The position numbers and the translations under genes were made by a program. A stretch of 64,000 bases of DNA from Methylobacterium sp. J-026 (GTDB lineage: Bacteria > Pseudomonadota > Alphaproteobacteria > Rhizobiales > Beijerinckiaceae). Each line of letters starts with the position of its first letter. Position 1 is the stretch's first letter. The stretch is taken from assembly GCF_022829585.1 (NCBI RefSeq), contig NZ_JAKSYC010000351.1:28715-92714 (forward strand). Reading direction: 5' to 3'. Below the pieces are notes generated by a model that did no database searches, had not been told where the DNA came from, and worked only from the letters and a program-made list of their open reading frames with translations. This document shows positions 27,801-36,242 of the stretch, one piece after another.

Positions 27801-29153
27801 CTAATGCGTGCTGGCGAGGAGCCAGTCCGGCAGCCACAGGGCGATGCCCGGCACCAGGCACAGGATCAGGATCGCCACCGCCATCAGCAACACGAAGGGC
27901 AGGGTGCCCCAGATGATGTCCGAGAGCGGGATGTCCGGGGCGATGTTCTTGATGACGAAGATGTTGAGCCCCACCGGCGGGTGGATCAGACCCATCTCCA
28001 TGGTGATGGTCATCACCACGCCGAACCACACGAGGTCGAAGCCCGCGGCCTTCAGCGGCGGCAGAATGATCGGCGCGGTCATCAGGATGATCGAGACCGG
28101 CGGTAGGAAGAAGCCGAGCACGATCACCAGCGCCAGGATCGTGACCAGCAGCAGCCACGGCGACAGCTGCATGGCGACGATCGCCGACGCCGCCGATTGC
28201 GAGATGTGCAGGTAGCTCATCACGTAGGCGTAGAGCAGCGACATGCCGATGATCAGCATCAGCATGGTCGATTCGCGCAGCGTCGCGATCAGGATCGGGC
28301 TGACGTCCCGGAACCGCCAGACGCCGTAGATCGCGGCGATCAGCGCGAGCGCCAGCAATCCGCCGAGGCCCGCCGTCTCCGAGGGCGTGGCGTAGCCGCC
28401 GTAGAGGGCCACCATCACGCCGGTCAGCAGGATCACGAAGGGCAGCACCCGGGGCAGCGTCGAGAAGCGCTGCGCCATGCTGTACTGGTCGTCCGCCAGG
28501 ATCGGGGAGGCCGGTCTGCCGCGCTCCAGGGCCGTCTTGGCCGCCGCGTATTCCGAGCGGAAGCGGACCATCGCCCACGCCGCGAACAGGCTCACGAGCA
28601 GCAGCCCCGGCCCGATCCCGGCCAGGAACAGGCGGCCGAGCGACTGCTCGGAGGCGACCGCGTACAGGATCATGGTGATCGAGGGCGGAAGCAGGATCCC
28701 GAGGGTGCCGCCGGCCGCGATGATCCCGGCGGCGAAGCCCGGCGAGTAGCCGCGCTTGCGCATCTCCGGGATGCCCGCCGAGCCGATCGCCGAGCAGGTG
28801 GCCGGGCTCGAGCCCGCCATGGCGGCGAACAGCGCGCAGGCGAAGACGTTGGCGATGCCGAGGCCGCCGGGGATGCGGTGCATCCAGGCATGCATCGCCG
28901 AGTAGAGATCCTGGCCGGCCCGGGACCGTCCGATCGCCGCGCCCTTGAGGATGAACAGCGGGATCGACAGCAGGGTGATGGAGGCCATCTCCTCGTAGAC
29001 GTTCTGCGCCACCGTATCGAGGGAGGCGCCCGGCATGAACGCCACCATGAAGGCGAGGGCGACGAAGCCCAGCGCGAACGCGATGGGGATGCCCGCGAGC
29101 ATCGCCCCGAGGGTGGCGCCCGCGTAGAGGACGCCGATCGCCGCCGTGCTCAT
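27801..29153 (-). CDS. dctM: TRAP transporter large permease (DctM)
   Basis: A 450-residue membrane protein with about twelve hydrophobic segments, the ion-coupled translocation subunit of a TRAP importer. Diagnostic segments are the PxSxxMI-type LPPSITMILYAVASEQSLG, FACALFAAMAGSSPATCSAIGSAGIPEM and LGFFLPPVSIILMTAPIILPPLKAAGFDLVWFG. It overlaps the DctQ gene stop as ATGA. It is the last gene of the dctP-dctQ-dctM operon; the substrate is probably a carboxylic acid, given the surrounding catabolic genes. Confidence 0.94.
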   Translation of the reverse strand: MSTAAIGVLYAGATLGAMLAGIPIAFALGFVALAFMVAFMPGASLDTVAQNVYEEMASITLLSIPLFILKGAAIGRSRAGQDLYSAMHAWMHRIPGGLGIANVFACALFAAMAGSSPATCSAIGSAGIPEMRKRGYSPGFAAGIIAAGGTLGILLPPSITMILYAVASEQSLGRLFLAGIGPGLLLVSLFAAWAMVRFRSEYAAAKTALERGRPASPILADDQYSMAQRFSTLPRVLPFVILLTGVMVALYGGYATPSETAGLGGLLALALIAAIYGVWRFRDVSPILIATLRESTMLMLIIGMSLLYAYVMSYLHISQSAASAIVAMQLSPWLLLVTILALVIVLGFFLPPVSIILMTAPIILPPLKAAGFDLVWFGVVMTITMEMGLIHPPVGLNIFVIKNIAPDIPLSDIIWGTLPFVLLMAVAILILCLVPGIALWLPDWLLASTH

Positions 29154-29842
29154 CGCTCGACCTTCGCGGTCACCGTCTGCCCCATCGGATCGGGCCCCCG
29201 GGGTGAGACGGCGGGGGCGTCGTGCATGTCACGGTTGATGTCGGCCCCGAGACCGATCTTGGGCTTGGCCCATCCGGCGGCCCGCGGGCCGTAGGCCAGG
29301 GCCTCGGCGATCTGGAGCGCCAGTTGCAGGCACAGGAGACTCATGCCGACCGCCATGAGGGTGTAGGGGATCCAGAGCGGCGGACCCCAGGTCGATTGTG
29401 AGGTCTGGCCGTCGACCCAGGCCTCGTGGTCGAGCGACCAGCTCTTCCAGGCGAAGAACAGGCAGAAGGCGAGGCTGACCATGTCGGCGAACAGCAGCCG
29501 GACCCGGTTGACCGCCGGCGACAGCAGGCCGGTCAGCGCCTCGATCGCCACGTGTCCGCGCTTGGCCTGGACGCCGGCGGCCGACAGGAAGGTGGCCCCG
29601 ATGATCAGGAACACCGCCATCTCGTCCTGCCACTCCGTCGGCTCCTTCAGCAGGTAGCGGACGACGACGCTGTGGGTGAGCACGAGGCAGGCGCCGACGA
29701 GGCAGAGGCCGCCGAGCCCGAGGATGACCCGGTTCAGCACCCCCATCGTGCGGTCGAACAGGCCGAGCAGGCCAGGCACGCGTGGCGCATCGGCGGCGCG
29801 CGCCTCCGGTCCCGCCGTGGCCGCGTCGAAAGCGTGGCTCAC
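29150..29842 (-). CDS. dctQ: TRAP transporter small permease (DctQ)
   Basis: A 230-residue four-helix membrane protein with the DctQ core (NRVILGLGGLCLVGACLVLT, then RYLLKEPTEWQDEMAVFLII, about residues 55-75, with the typical Trp/Asp/Glu). The best start is a GTG at 29842 overlapping the dctP stop as GTGA. It has an unusually long hydrophilic C-terminal tail (last 40 residues). It is coupled to dctM by ATGA. Confidence 0.9.
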   Translation of the reverse strand: MSHAFDAATAGPEARAADAPRVPGLLGLFDRTMGVLNRVILGLGGLCLVGACLVLTHSVVVRYLLKEPTEWQDEMAVFLIIGATFLSAAGVQAKRGHVAIEALTGLLSPAVNRVRLLFADMVSLAFCLFFAWKSWSLDHEAWVDGQTSQSTWGPPLWIPYTLMAVGMSLLCLQLALQIAEALAYGPRAAGWAKPKIGLGADINRDMHDAPAVSPRGPDPMGQTVTAKVER

Positions 29843-30861
29843 GCGACCTGCTCCGCGAGCTTCAGCAGCTCGGCGCAATTGGCGTTCCGGCCGGCATAAT
29901 CCTTCCAGGCGGTGGTCTTGGCCAATTCGCGCCACTGGCCGAGCGAGGTCTCGTCGAGCTGCGAGACCTTCGCGCCGGCCTTCGAGAAGATCTCCTCGAC
30001 GCGGGTGTCGTCCTCCTTGGCGCCCGCCTGCCCGAAGGCTTCGAGTTCGCCGCCCACCGCCAGGATCAGGTCCTGCTGGTCCTTCGGCAGACCGGAGAAC
30101 ACGATCTTCGACATCATGATCGGTTCGAGCATGAACCAGTACGACCGCTCGCGCCCCGAGGTCAGGGCCTTGGACAGTTCCTCCAGGCGGAAGGAGATCA
30201 GGCTCGTCGAGGAGGTGATCACCGCGTCGCAGGCCCCGGTCTGCATCGCCGCGTAGGATTCGTTCGACGGGATGGAGAGGGTGGCGGCGCCCGCCTCCTT
30301 CATCATCATGTCCATCTCCCGCGATCCGCCGCGGACCTTCATGCCCCTGGCATCGGCCGGCGAGACGAGGGGCCGTTCGCGGCTGGCGACGCCCCCGGCC
30401 TGCCAGACCCAGGAGACCAGAACGATCCCCTTGGCGTCGAGGATCTCGGCGAGCTTGCGCCCCACCGGCGCCGACTTCCACGACAGCGCCTGGGCATAGG
30501 AGGTCACGAGGGCCGGCATCAGGCCGATGTTCAGTTCCGGAACCTCGCCGCCGGCGTAGGGGCTCGGATACAGCGACATGTCGAGGGCGCCCTTGCGCAT
30601 CGCGCCGAACTGGGCGTTCGTCTTCATCAGCGACGACCCGGGATAGACCTGGACTTCGAGGGCGCCCTTCGAGCGCTCGGCCACCGTCTGGGCGAACTTC
30701 CGGCACATGCGGTCGCGGAAGTCACCGTCCTCGATGGTCCCGCCCGGGAACTGGTGCGACAGCTTCAGCGTGGTCGCCGCCCGCGCCGATCCCAGGCCGA
30801 ACCGCAGGATCGCAGGTGTCGCAAGAGTAGTCGCGATCAGCGAACGACGAGTCAGCGTCAT
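29839..30861 (-). CDS. dctP: TRAP transporter solute-binding protein (DctP)
   Basis: A 340-residue periplasmic binding protein. The N-terminus carries a twin-arginine-like signal (TRRSLIATTLATPAILRFG, cleavage near residue 28), then the DctP fold beginning LKLSHQFPGG. Conserved features include the QVYPGSSL motif and the segment with Arg for carboxylate binding (around VRGGSREMDMMMKEAGA). First gene of the TRAP operon. Its promoter region shares a 179-bp spacer with a divergent GntR gene and contains two palindromes, which implies local ligand-responsive control. Confidence 0.93.
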   Translation of the reverse strand: MTLTRRSLIATTLATPAILRFGLGSARAATTLKLSHQFPGGTIEDGDFRDRMCRKFAQTVAERSKGALEVQVYPGSSLMKTNAQFGAMRKGALDMSLYPSPYAGGEVPELNIGLMPALVTSYAQALSWKSAPVGRKLAEILDAKGIVLVSWVWQAGGVASRERPLVSPADARGMKVRGGSREMDMMMKEAGAATLSIPSNESYAAMQTGACDAVITSSTSLISFRLEELSKALTSGRERSYWFMLEPIMMSKIVFSGLPKDQQDLILAVGGELEAFGQAGAKEDDTRVEEIFSKAGAKVSQLDETSLGQWRELAKTTAWKDYAGRNANCAELLKLAEQVA

Positions 30862-30897
30862 GTGGCTCTCCCGCACCGCAAGCATCGCGGCGATGTT

Positions 30898-30914
30898 TTT
30901 GTGCGTCGCACAAA
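30898..30914. promoter_or_regulatory. Palindromic operator candidate in the dctP/gntR divergent promoter
   Basis: The perfect inverted repeat TTTGTGCG-T-CGCACAAA (8-bp arms, 1-nt spacer), 37 bp upstream of the dctP start. Its size and form suit a GntR-family dimer; the adjacent divergent GntR gene is the obvious candidate. Confidence 0.55.
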
Positions 30915-30925
30915 CACGACACCGT

Positions 30926-30952
30926 GTATGCATGAAGAACATCGATGTATAC
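30926..30952. promoter_or_regulatory. Second inverted repeat in the dctP/gntR divergent promoter
   Basis: GTATGCAT and ATGTATAC form an inverted repeat with one mismatch and an 11-nt spacer. A perfect internal palindrome ACATCGATGT lies at 30939-30948. The ATGTATAC half resembles the TGTATACA-type cores reported for FCD-GntR regulators. It may be an operator or part of the divergent promoters. Confidence 0.45.
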
Positions 30953-31040
30953 TTTGTCAATCCATAAGCATACGTCTACCGGCGTCCGCTGGGCAGCCGT
31001 TGCGCGTCCGGCTGCTCCGCCGGGGAGGGGAAACGGAAGG

Positions 31041-31694
31041 ATGAGCCACGCCCAGCGTCTGAAGCAGCGGATCGAGGACGAGATCGTCTCGGGGGAACTC
31101 GCCCTCGGGGCTCGACTCGACGAGAATCAGCTCGCGACGCGGTTCGGCGTATCGCGCACGCCGATCCGGGAAGCGCTGCTGCAACTGGCCGTCACCGGGC
31201 TCGTCCAGACGAAGCCGCGCCGGGGCGCGATCGTGAGCGCGCCGGAGCCGCACCTGCTGCTCGCCATGTTCGAGACCATGGCGGAGATCGAGGCGGCCTG
31301 CGGACGGCTCGCGGCCCGGCGCTTCACCCCCGACGATGCCACCGCCCTCCAGGACGCCCTGTCGGGCTGCCGTGCCGCCATGGCGAAGGCGGATGCGGAG
31401 GCCTACTACGCCGAGAACTACGTGTTCCACACCGTCGTGTATCGGGCGAGCCACAACGCCTTCCTGGCCGATCAGGCGCTGTCGCTGCACCGTCGGCTGG
31501 CCCCGTATCGCCGCCTGCAGCTGCGGGTGCGTCAGCGCCTGCCGCAATCCCTGGCCGAGCACGAGGCGATCGTGGCCGCCATCGTGGCCGGCGACGCATC
31601 GCAGGCTGCCGAGGCGTTGCGCAACCACGTCCTCGTGCAGGGTGACCGGTTCACCGATCTCGTCGCCGGCCTGCGAGCGCCGAATGCCGCCTGA
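31041..31694 (+). CDS. GntR family regulator, FCD type (probable TRAP operon regulator)
   Basis: A 217-residue regulator: an N-terminal winged helix-turn-helix (LGARLDENQLATRFGVSRTP, about residues 22-41, then IREALLQLAVTGLV) and an all-helical FCD ligand domain with the metal/ligand histidines (YVFHTVVYRASHN, SLAEHEAIVAAI). It diverges from the TRAP operon, so it most likely senses the TRAP substrate or a product of it. The ATG at 31041 follows GGAAGG; the frame is open upstream but not conserved. Confidence 0.92.
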   Translation: MSHAQRLKQRIEDEIVSGELALGARLDENQLATRFGVSRTPIREALLQLAVTGLVQTKPRRGAIVSAPEPHLLLAMFETMAEIEAACGRLAARRFTPDDATALQDALSGCRAAMAKADAEAYYAENYVFHTVVYRASHNAFLADQALSLHRRLAPYRRLQLRVRQRLPQSLAEHEAIVAAIVAGDASQAAEALRNHVLVQGDRFTDLVAGLRAPNAA

Positions 31695-31769
31695 TCCGGA
31701 CCGCGCCTGCACCGCATGCGATTCGCAGCCTCGCGGCGCCCGTTCCGGACGCGCGCCGGCCTGGCGCCG

Positions 31770-32450
31770 TCAGACGGCCTCGACCGCCCCGTAATTGGCC
31801 GCGATCACCGGCTTCTTGCCCCGGATGTGTTCGCGCATGAGGGTCGCCAGCGCGGTGCCGTCTCGCGTCCGGAGCAGCGCGATCATGCGTTCGTGCTCGG
31901 AGACCGCGCGGGCCCATTGATCCGGGGTCTGATGGGCCGAGTAGCGCGAGCGCTGGATCCGGCCCGACAGGCTCTCGTAGATGTTCGCCAGCACCGCGTT
32001 CCGGCTGGCCGCCATGATGGCTTCGTGGATCCGGCGGTTGTGGCCGAAATAGCCAGCCTCGTCGCCCGCCTTCCAGGCCGCCACCATCGCCTCGTGATCG
32101 GCCGCGATGGCGTCGATCTCGCCATCGCCGATCGTGCGGCAGGCCAGGTCGCCCGCGGTCGCCTCGAGGCCGGCGATCACCTCCATCATCTCCTCCAGCT
32201 CGGTGTCGGAGATGCTGGCGACCCGCGCGCCGCGGTTCGGGAGCAGTTCGAGGAGGCCTTCCGTGGCCAGGATCTTGATCGCCTCGCGCAGGGGCGTCCG
32301 CGAGATGCCGAAGCGCTCCGTCAATTCGCCCTCGTTGATCCGCGCCTTCGGCTCCATCTCGCCGGACCGGATCAATTCGCGCATCCGATCCGCCACTTCG
32401 TCGTGAAGATAACGGCGGCTGATGCCGATCCCGGGTTCGATCTTGTTCAT
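31770..32450 (-). CDS. GntR family regulator, FCD type
   Basis: A 226-residue FCD-type GntR protein. The DNA-binding part runs RINEGELTERFGISRTPLRE (about residues 38-57), and the FCD part carries YFGHNRRIHEAIMAASRN and SEHERMIALLRT. It lies 59 bp downstream of the large FAD/Fe-S dehydrogenase gene on the same strand, so it may be cotranscribed and control that gene. Its 3' end converges with the TRAP regulator gene. The very long open frame continuing upstream is a shadow of the dehydrogenase gene; the ATG at 32450 with a GGGGGA site is the true start. Confidence 0.92.
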   Translation of the reverse strand: MNKIEPGIGISRRYLHDEVADRMRELIRSGEMEPKARINEGELTERFGISRTPLREAIKILATEGLLELLPNRGARVASISDTELEEMMEVIAGLEATAGDLACRTIGDGEIDAIAADHEAMVAAWKAGDEAGYFGHNRRIHEAIMAASRNAVLANIYESLSGRIQRSRYSAHQTPDQWARAVSEHERMIALLRTRDGTALATLMREHIRGKKPVIAANYGAVEAV

Positions 32451-32509
32451 GGTCCCCCGACACGGGCAGGTCTGAGCGACCCGCTGTCCATGTGTAGGTG
32501 TCCGGCAAT

Positions 32510-35461
32510 TCAGTGTCGAGGCACGAGCGCTCGATCCAGAACGCGGACCACATGTTCCGCCTGAATACCGAGCCCGTCGTGGATCTGATGTCGGCAGCTC
32601 GTGCCGTCGGCCACCACGAGATCGCCCGGTGCCGCCGCACGCAGCGCCGGGAACAGCGACAGTTCGGCCATGGCAAAGGACGTCTCGATCGATTCCGGCC
32701 GGTACCCGAAGGCCCCGGCCATGCCGCAGCAGCTCGACTCGATCACCCGCAGGTCGAGACCGGGCACCGACCGCAGGACCGTCTCCACCGAGCCCATCAG
32801 GCCGAAGGACTTCTGGTGGCAATGCCCGTGCAGATGGGCCACGCGGCCACCCTGATGCGCCAGCGGGAGCTCGATCCGCCCGGCGGCGAGATCGGCGGCC
32901 AGCAGTTCCTCGACCAGCACGGATTGCCGGGCCAGCAGGGCCGCGTCGGCGCCGGGCAGGAGCGTCGCGAATTCGTCCCGGAAGGTGAGGAGGCAGGACG
33001 GCTCCAGGCCGACCACCCGCGCCCCGGCCCGAACGAAGGGTAGCAGCGTGTCGATGGTCCGCCGGGCCTCCTGCCGGGCCCGGTCGGTCTGGCCGGAGGC
33101 GAGCCAGGTCCGGCCGCAGCAGAGCGGGCGCCGGCCGCGCGCCGGGAAGACGCGGTGCAGGCGATAGCCCGCGGCCCGCAGCACGCGCTCGGCGGCCTCC
33201 AGATTCTCCCGCTCGAAGGCGCGGTTGAAGGTGTCGCCGAACAGGATCACGTCGCGGAAGTCCCCGGCGACGTCGCCCGGATGGGCGGCCTCGCCCTGCT
33301 CGCGCCAGGGCCGGCGCCAGCGCGGCAGCGAGCGCCTGGCCGACAACCCGGCCACCCGCTCCGACAGCCTGGCGAGCGCGGGGAGTCGATCGCGCAGGTT
33401 GAGGAGCGGCGCGAGCCGGGCGGCGGCCCCGGCGTAGAGCGGCATCAGGGCGATCAGGCGCTCGCGCAGCGGCAGCCCGTGCCGGGCGTGGTAATGGTGC
33501 AGGAACTCGATCTTCATCTTGGCCATGTCGACGCCGGTGGGGCATTCCCGGCGGCAGGCTTTGCAGGAGACGCAGAGATCGAGGGTCCGCTTCATCTCCG
33601 GGCTGGTGAAGGCGTCCGCGCCGAGCTGCCCCGAGATCGCCAGGCGCAGGGAATTGGCGCGGCCCCGGGTCAGGTGCTGCTCCTCGCGGGTCACCCGATA
33701 GGACGGGCACATGGCCCCGCCGACGAGCTTCCGGCAGGTCCCGTTGTTGTTGCACATCTCCACGGCGGCGCCGAAGCCGCCCCAGTCCGACCAGTCGAGG
33801 GCGGTCTTTACCGGCTGCGTCGCGGCGTAGTCGGGCTTGAACCGGAACAGCGACCGGTCGTCCATAATCAGCGGCCGGACGATCTTGCCGGGATTGAGCC
33901 GATTTTCCGGATCGAAATCGTCCTTCACCGTCTCGAAGGCCCGGGCCAGGATCGGCCCGAACAGGGGGGCGATGTATTCGGAGCGCGAGATGCCGTCGCC
34001 GTGCTCGCCGGAATAGGAGCCCTTGTACCGGCGCACCAGTTCGGAGGTCTCCTCCGCAATGGCGCGCATCCGGCGCACGTCGCCGCCGTCCTTCATGTTC
34101 AGGATCGGGCGCACGTGCAGGCAGCCCACCGAGGCGTGCGCGTACCATGTCCCGCGGGTGCCGTGCTTGGTGAAGACCTCCGTGACCGCGTCCGTGTAAT
34201 CGGCGAGATGCTCCAGCGGCACCGCGCAATCCTCGATGAACGAGACCGGCTTCGCGTCGCCCTTCATCGACATCATGATGTTGAGGCAGGCCTCGCGGAC
34301 CTCCCAGACCGATTTCTGGCGGGCCGGCTCCACGACCTCCACGACCGCGTCCGGATAGCCGTGATCGGCCATGCAGGCGGTCAGCCGCTTCAGGTCGCGG
34401 GTGAGGGCGGCGCGGTCGTCGCCGGCGAATTCCGTGAGCAGCAGGCAGTTCGGCCGGCCCCGGGTGATGTCGGCCAGGGTTGTGCGGAACAGGGGAATGT
34501 CGGCCCCGAGCACCAAGACGTTGTTGTCCACCAGCTCGACCGCCACCGGGTCCAGGGCCACGATATGCCGCGTGGTCTCCATGGCGGCCCGGAAGGACGG
34601 GAAATGGCAGACCCCCATCACCCGGTGTGCCGGGAGGCGCGACAGCTTCAGCGTCACCGCGGTGGTCGCCGCGAGGGTCCCCTCGGACCCCACCAGCAGG
34701 TGCGCGAGGTTGGGCCGCGCCTCGACCAGCGCGTCGAGATTGTAGCCGCCCACGCGGCGCTGCACCTTCGGGTAGCGCGCCGCGATCTCGTCCCGGTGCC
34801 CGTCGGCGAGGGCGCGCATGCGCTCGGCCAGGGCCTGAATCCGGCCCGAACCGGTCACCCCCGATCCGGCATTGCCGGTGAGCCCGAACCCGAAGGCCTC
34901 GCCGTCGTGCAGCAGCGCCTCCAGGGCGAGGACGTTGTCGCTCATCTTGCCGTAGCGCAGAGAGCGGGCGCCGCAGGAATTGTTGCCGGCCATGCCGCCG
35001 ATGGTGCAGCGGGTGGCCGTGGACGGCTCCACGGGGAAGAACCATCCGTCGGCCTTCACACGGGCGTTCAAGCGCTCCAGGACCATGCCGGGCTCGACCG
35101 TGATCGTGCCGGCCTCCGGATCGTAGGCCAGCACGCCGTTGAAATGCCGCGCGCAATCGACCACGAGGCCGGAGCCGATCGGCTGGCCGTTCTGAGAGGT
35201 GCCGCCGCCGCGCAGGATCACCGGCGCGCCGTAATCGGCGGCGATCCGCAGGGTGGCGGCAATGTCGGCCGCCGAACGCGGCAGAACCACGCCCGCCGGC
35301 ATGATCTGATAGATCGACGCGTCGGTGCTGTAGCGGCCACGGGTGAAGGCGTCGAAGCGCGCCTCACCCTGCAGTTGCTCGGCCAGCCGGCGCGCCAGGC
35401 CGGCATCCAGGCGCGCCGCCGCGCGCGGCGCCGTCGCGATCTGCGCCCTCGTTCCCGTCAC
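32510..35461 (-). CDS. FAD-linked, Fe-S D-2-hydroxyacid dehydrogenase (YdiJ/Dld-like fusion)
   Basis: A 983-residue fusion enzyme that would oxidise a D-2-hydroxy acid (D-lactate, D-2-hydroxyglutarate or similar) and pass electrons to the membrane chain. Order: FAD_binding_4 domain (about residues 45-230, with LRGGGTSQNGQPIGSG and TIGGMAGNNSCGARS), FAD-oxidase C domain (about 250-520, ending ENRLNPGKIV), a ferredoxin-like segment (CVSCKACRRECPTGVDMAKMK, about 615-635) and two CCG domains (CCGRTW, and SCCGMAGAFGY near the end). This layout matches E. coli YdiJ, a D-2-hydroxyglutarate dehydrogenase of about 1018 residues. The start is a GTG preceded by GGGAGGA. Confidence 0.92.
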   Translation of the reverse strand: MTGTRAQIATAPRAAARLDAGLARRLAEQLQGEARFDAFTRGRYSTDASIYQIMPAGVVLPRSAADIAATLRIAADYGAPVILRGGGTSQNGQPIGSGLVVDCARHFNGVLAYDPEAGTITVEPGMVLERLNARVKADGWFFPVEPSTATRCTIGGMAGNNSCGARSLRYGKMSDNVLALEALLHDGEAFGFGLTGNAGSGVTGSGRIQALAERMRALADGHRDEIAARYPKVQRRVGGYNLDALVEARPNLAHLLVGSEGTLAATTAVTLKLSRLPAHRVMGVCHFPSFRAAMETTRHIVALDPVAVELVDNNVLVLGADIPLFRTTLADITRGRPNCLLLTEFAGDDRAALTRDLKRLTACMADHGYPDAVVEVVEPARQKSVWEVREACLNIMMSMKGDAKPVSFIEDCAVPLEHLADYTDAVTEVFTKHGTRGTWYAHASVGCLHVRPILNMKDGGDVRRMRAIAEETSELVRRYKGSYSGEHGDGISRSEYIAPLFGPILARAFETVKDDFDPENRLNPGKIVRPLIMDDRSLFRFKPDYAATQPVKTALDWSDWGGFGAAVEMCNNNGTCRKLVGGAMCPSYRVTREEQHLTRGRANSLRLAISGQLGADAFTSPEMKRTLDLCVSCKACRRECPTGVDMAKMKIEFLHHYHARHGLPLRERLIALMPLYAGAAARLAPLLNLRDRLPALARLSERVAGLSARRSLPRWRRPWREQGEAAHPGDVAGDFRDVILFGDTFNRAFERENLEAAERVLRAAGYRLHRVFPARGRRPLCCGRTWLASGQTDRARQEARRTIDTLLPFVRAGARVVGLEPSCLLTFRDEFATLLPGADAALLARQSVLVEELLAADLAAGRIELPLAHQGGRVAHLHGHCHQKSFGLMGSVETVLRSVPGLDLRVIESSCCGMAGAFGYRPESIETSFAMAELSLFPALRAAAPGDLVVADGTSCRHQIHDGLGIQAEHVVRVLDRALVPRH

Positions 35462-35497
35462 GGCCGCGTCCTCCCGTGGTGGTTCGATTCCACCTGC

Positions 35498-35522
35498 GGC
35501 TGATTGTATTCAAAATTCAGCC
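35498..35522. promoter_or_regulatory. Dyad upstream of the FAD/Fe-S dehydrogenase gene
   Basis: GGCTGA and TCAGCC (perfect 6-bp arms) flank an AT-rich 13-nt spacer, 36 bp upstream of the dehydrogenase start. The AT-rich centre (TTGTATTCAAAAT) stands out from the GC-rich surroundings, as expected for an operator/promoter region. Confidence 0.4.
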
Positions 35523-35527
35523 GTTCG

Positions 35528-35557
35528 GGAATCGCCTTCGCGCGCCTGCGCGATTCC
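35528..35557 (-). terminator. Hairpin between the SDR pseudogene and the dehydrogenase promoter
   Basis: A perfect 8-bp stem (GGAATCGC / GCGATTCC) with a 14-nt loop, 31 bp beyond the SDR pseudogene end on the minus strand. It could end that transcript before the next promoter. Confidence 0.4.
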
Positions 35558-35588
35558 GGCGCGGGCTTTGGCCGTCGCGGTCGTGCAT

Positions 35589-36240
35589 TCAGGACAGCAT
35601 CCGCGTGTCACCATCGATCGAGATCGCCTGGCCCGAGATGGTCCGGCCGCGGGGCGAGCAGAGGAGCAGGATCTGGTCGGCGAGCTGGCGGGACGAGTCC
35701 GGGCAGGATCGCGTTCACCCGGATCCCGTCCCCACCGAGTTCGATGGCCAGCGATTTGGTGAAGCCGATCACCCCCCATTTGGCCGCCGCGTAGGGGCTG
35801 CACAGGGCGAAGCCGAACTTGCCGGCGGCCGAGGACAGGTTGACGATCGAGGCGTTGGCGCTCTGCCGCAGATGCGGCACCGCGAGCCGGGCGCAATTGA
35901 ACTGGCTGGTCAGGCACACGGTGAGGCACTGATCCCACGCCTCGGGGGCGATCTCCTCCACCCGGCCGGTCGGTCCGGCGATGCCGGCATTGTTGATGAG
36001 CACATCGAGGCCGCCGAGATGCGCGACCGCCGCCGTCATCATCGCCGCGACGGCGTCCCGGTCGGCCACGTCGGTGCGGCAGCGGCCGACATTCGCCGGC
36101 AGCCCGTCCAGCGCCTCCGGGTCGATGTCGCAGGCGAAGACCCGGGCGCCTTCCTCCAGAAACGCGTCGACGAGCGCCCGCCCGATCCCCGCGGCGCCCG
36201 CCGTGATCAGAACCCGCAGGCCGGCGATACCGAGATCCAT
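35589..36240 (-). pseudogene. SDR family oxidoreductase, broken by an internal deletion with frameshift
   Basis: The N-terminal part is a normal short-chain dehydrogenase: TAGAAGIGRALV cofactor motif (about residues 14-25), NNAG (about 86-89), catalytic Ser (NLSSAAGKFGF) and YAAAKWG (Tyr about 152, Lys about 156), up to RVNAILPG at residue 181. At about 35690-35700 the reading frame changes. A different frame then gives a typical SDR ending (SRQLADQILLLCSPRGRTIS, GQAISIDGDTRML) to a stop at 35589. Joined together the parts reach about 216 residues against roughly 250-260 for the family, so about 40 residues (the substrate loop) are missing. The ATG at 36240 has a GGGGAGGAG site. The protein made would be about 210 residues with a nonsense tail. 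Confidence 0.8.
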
Positions 36241-36242
36241 GG

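Noticed and set aside
32451..35156. Apparent fusion of a GntR regulator to a very long N-terminal region
   Set aside because: The extra 900 residues are the dehydrogenase gene read in another frame. A proper start with ribosome binding site exists at 32450.
33155..35503. A 782-codon open frame on the plus strand
   Set aside because: It lies wholly antisense to the FAD/Fe-S dehydrogenase gene, has low-complexity composition (Arg/Gly/His/Ala) and no recognisable motif. In DNA of this GC content long antisense frames are expected.
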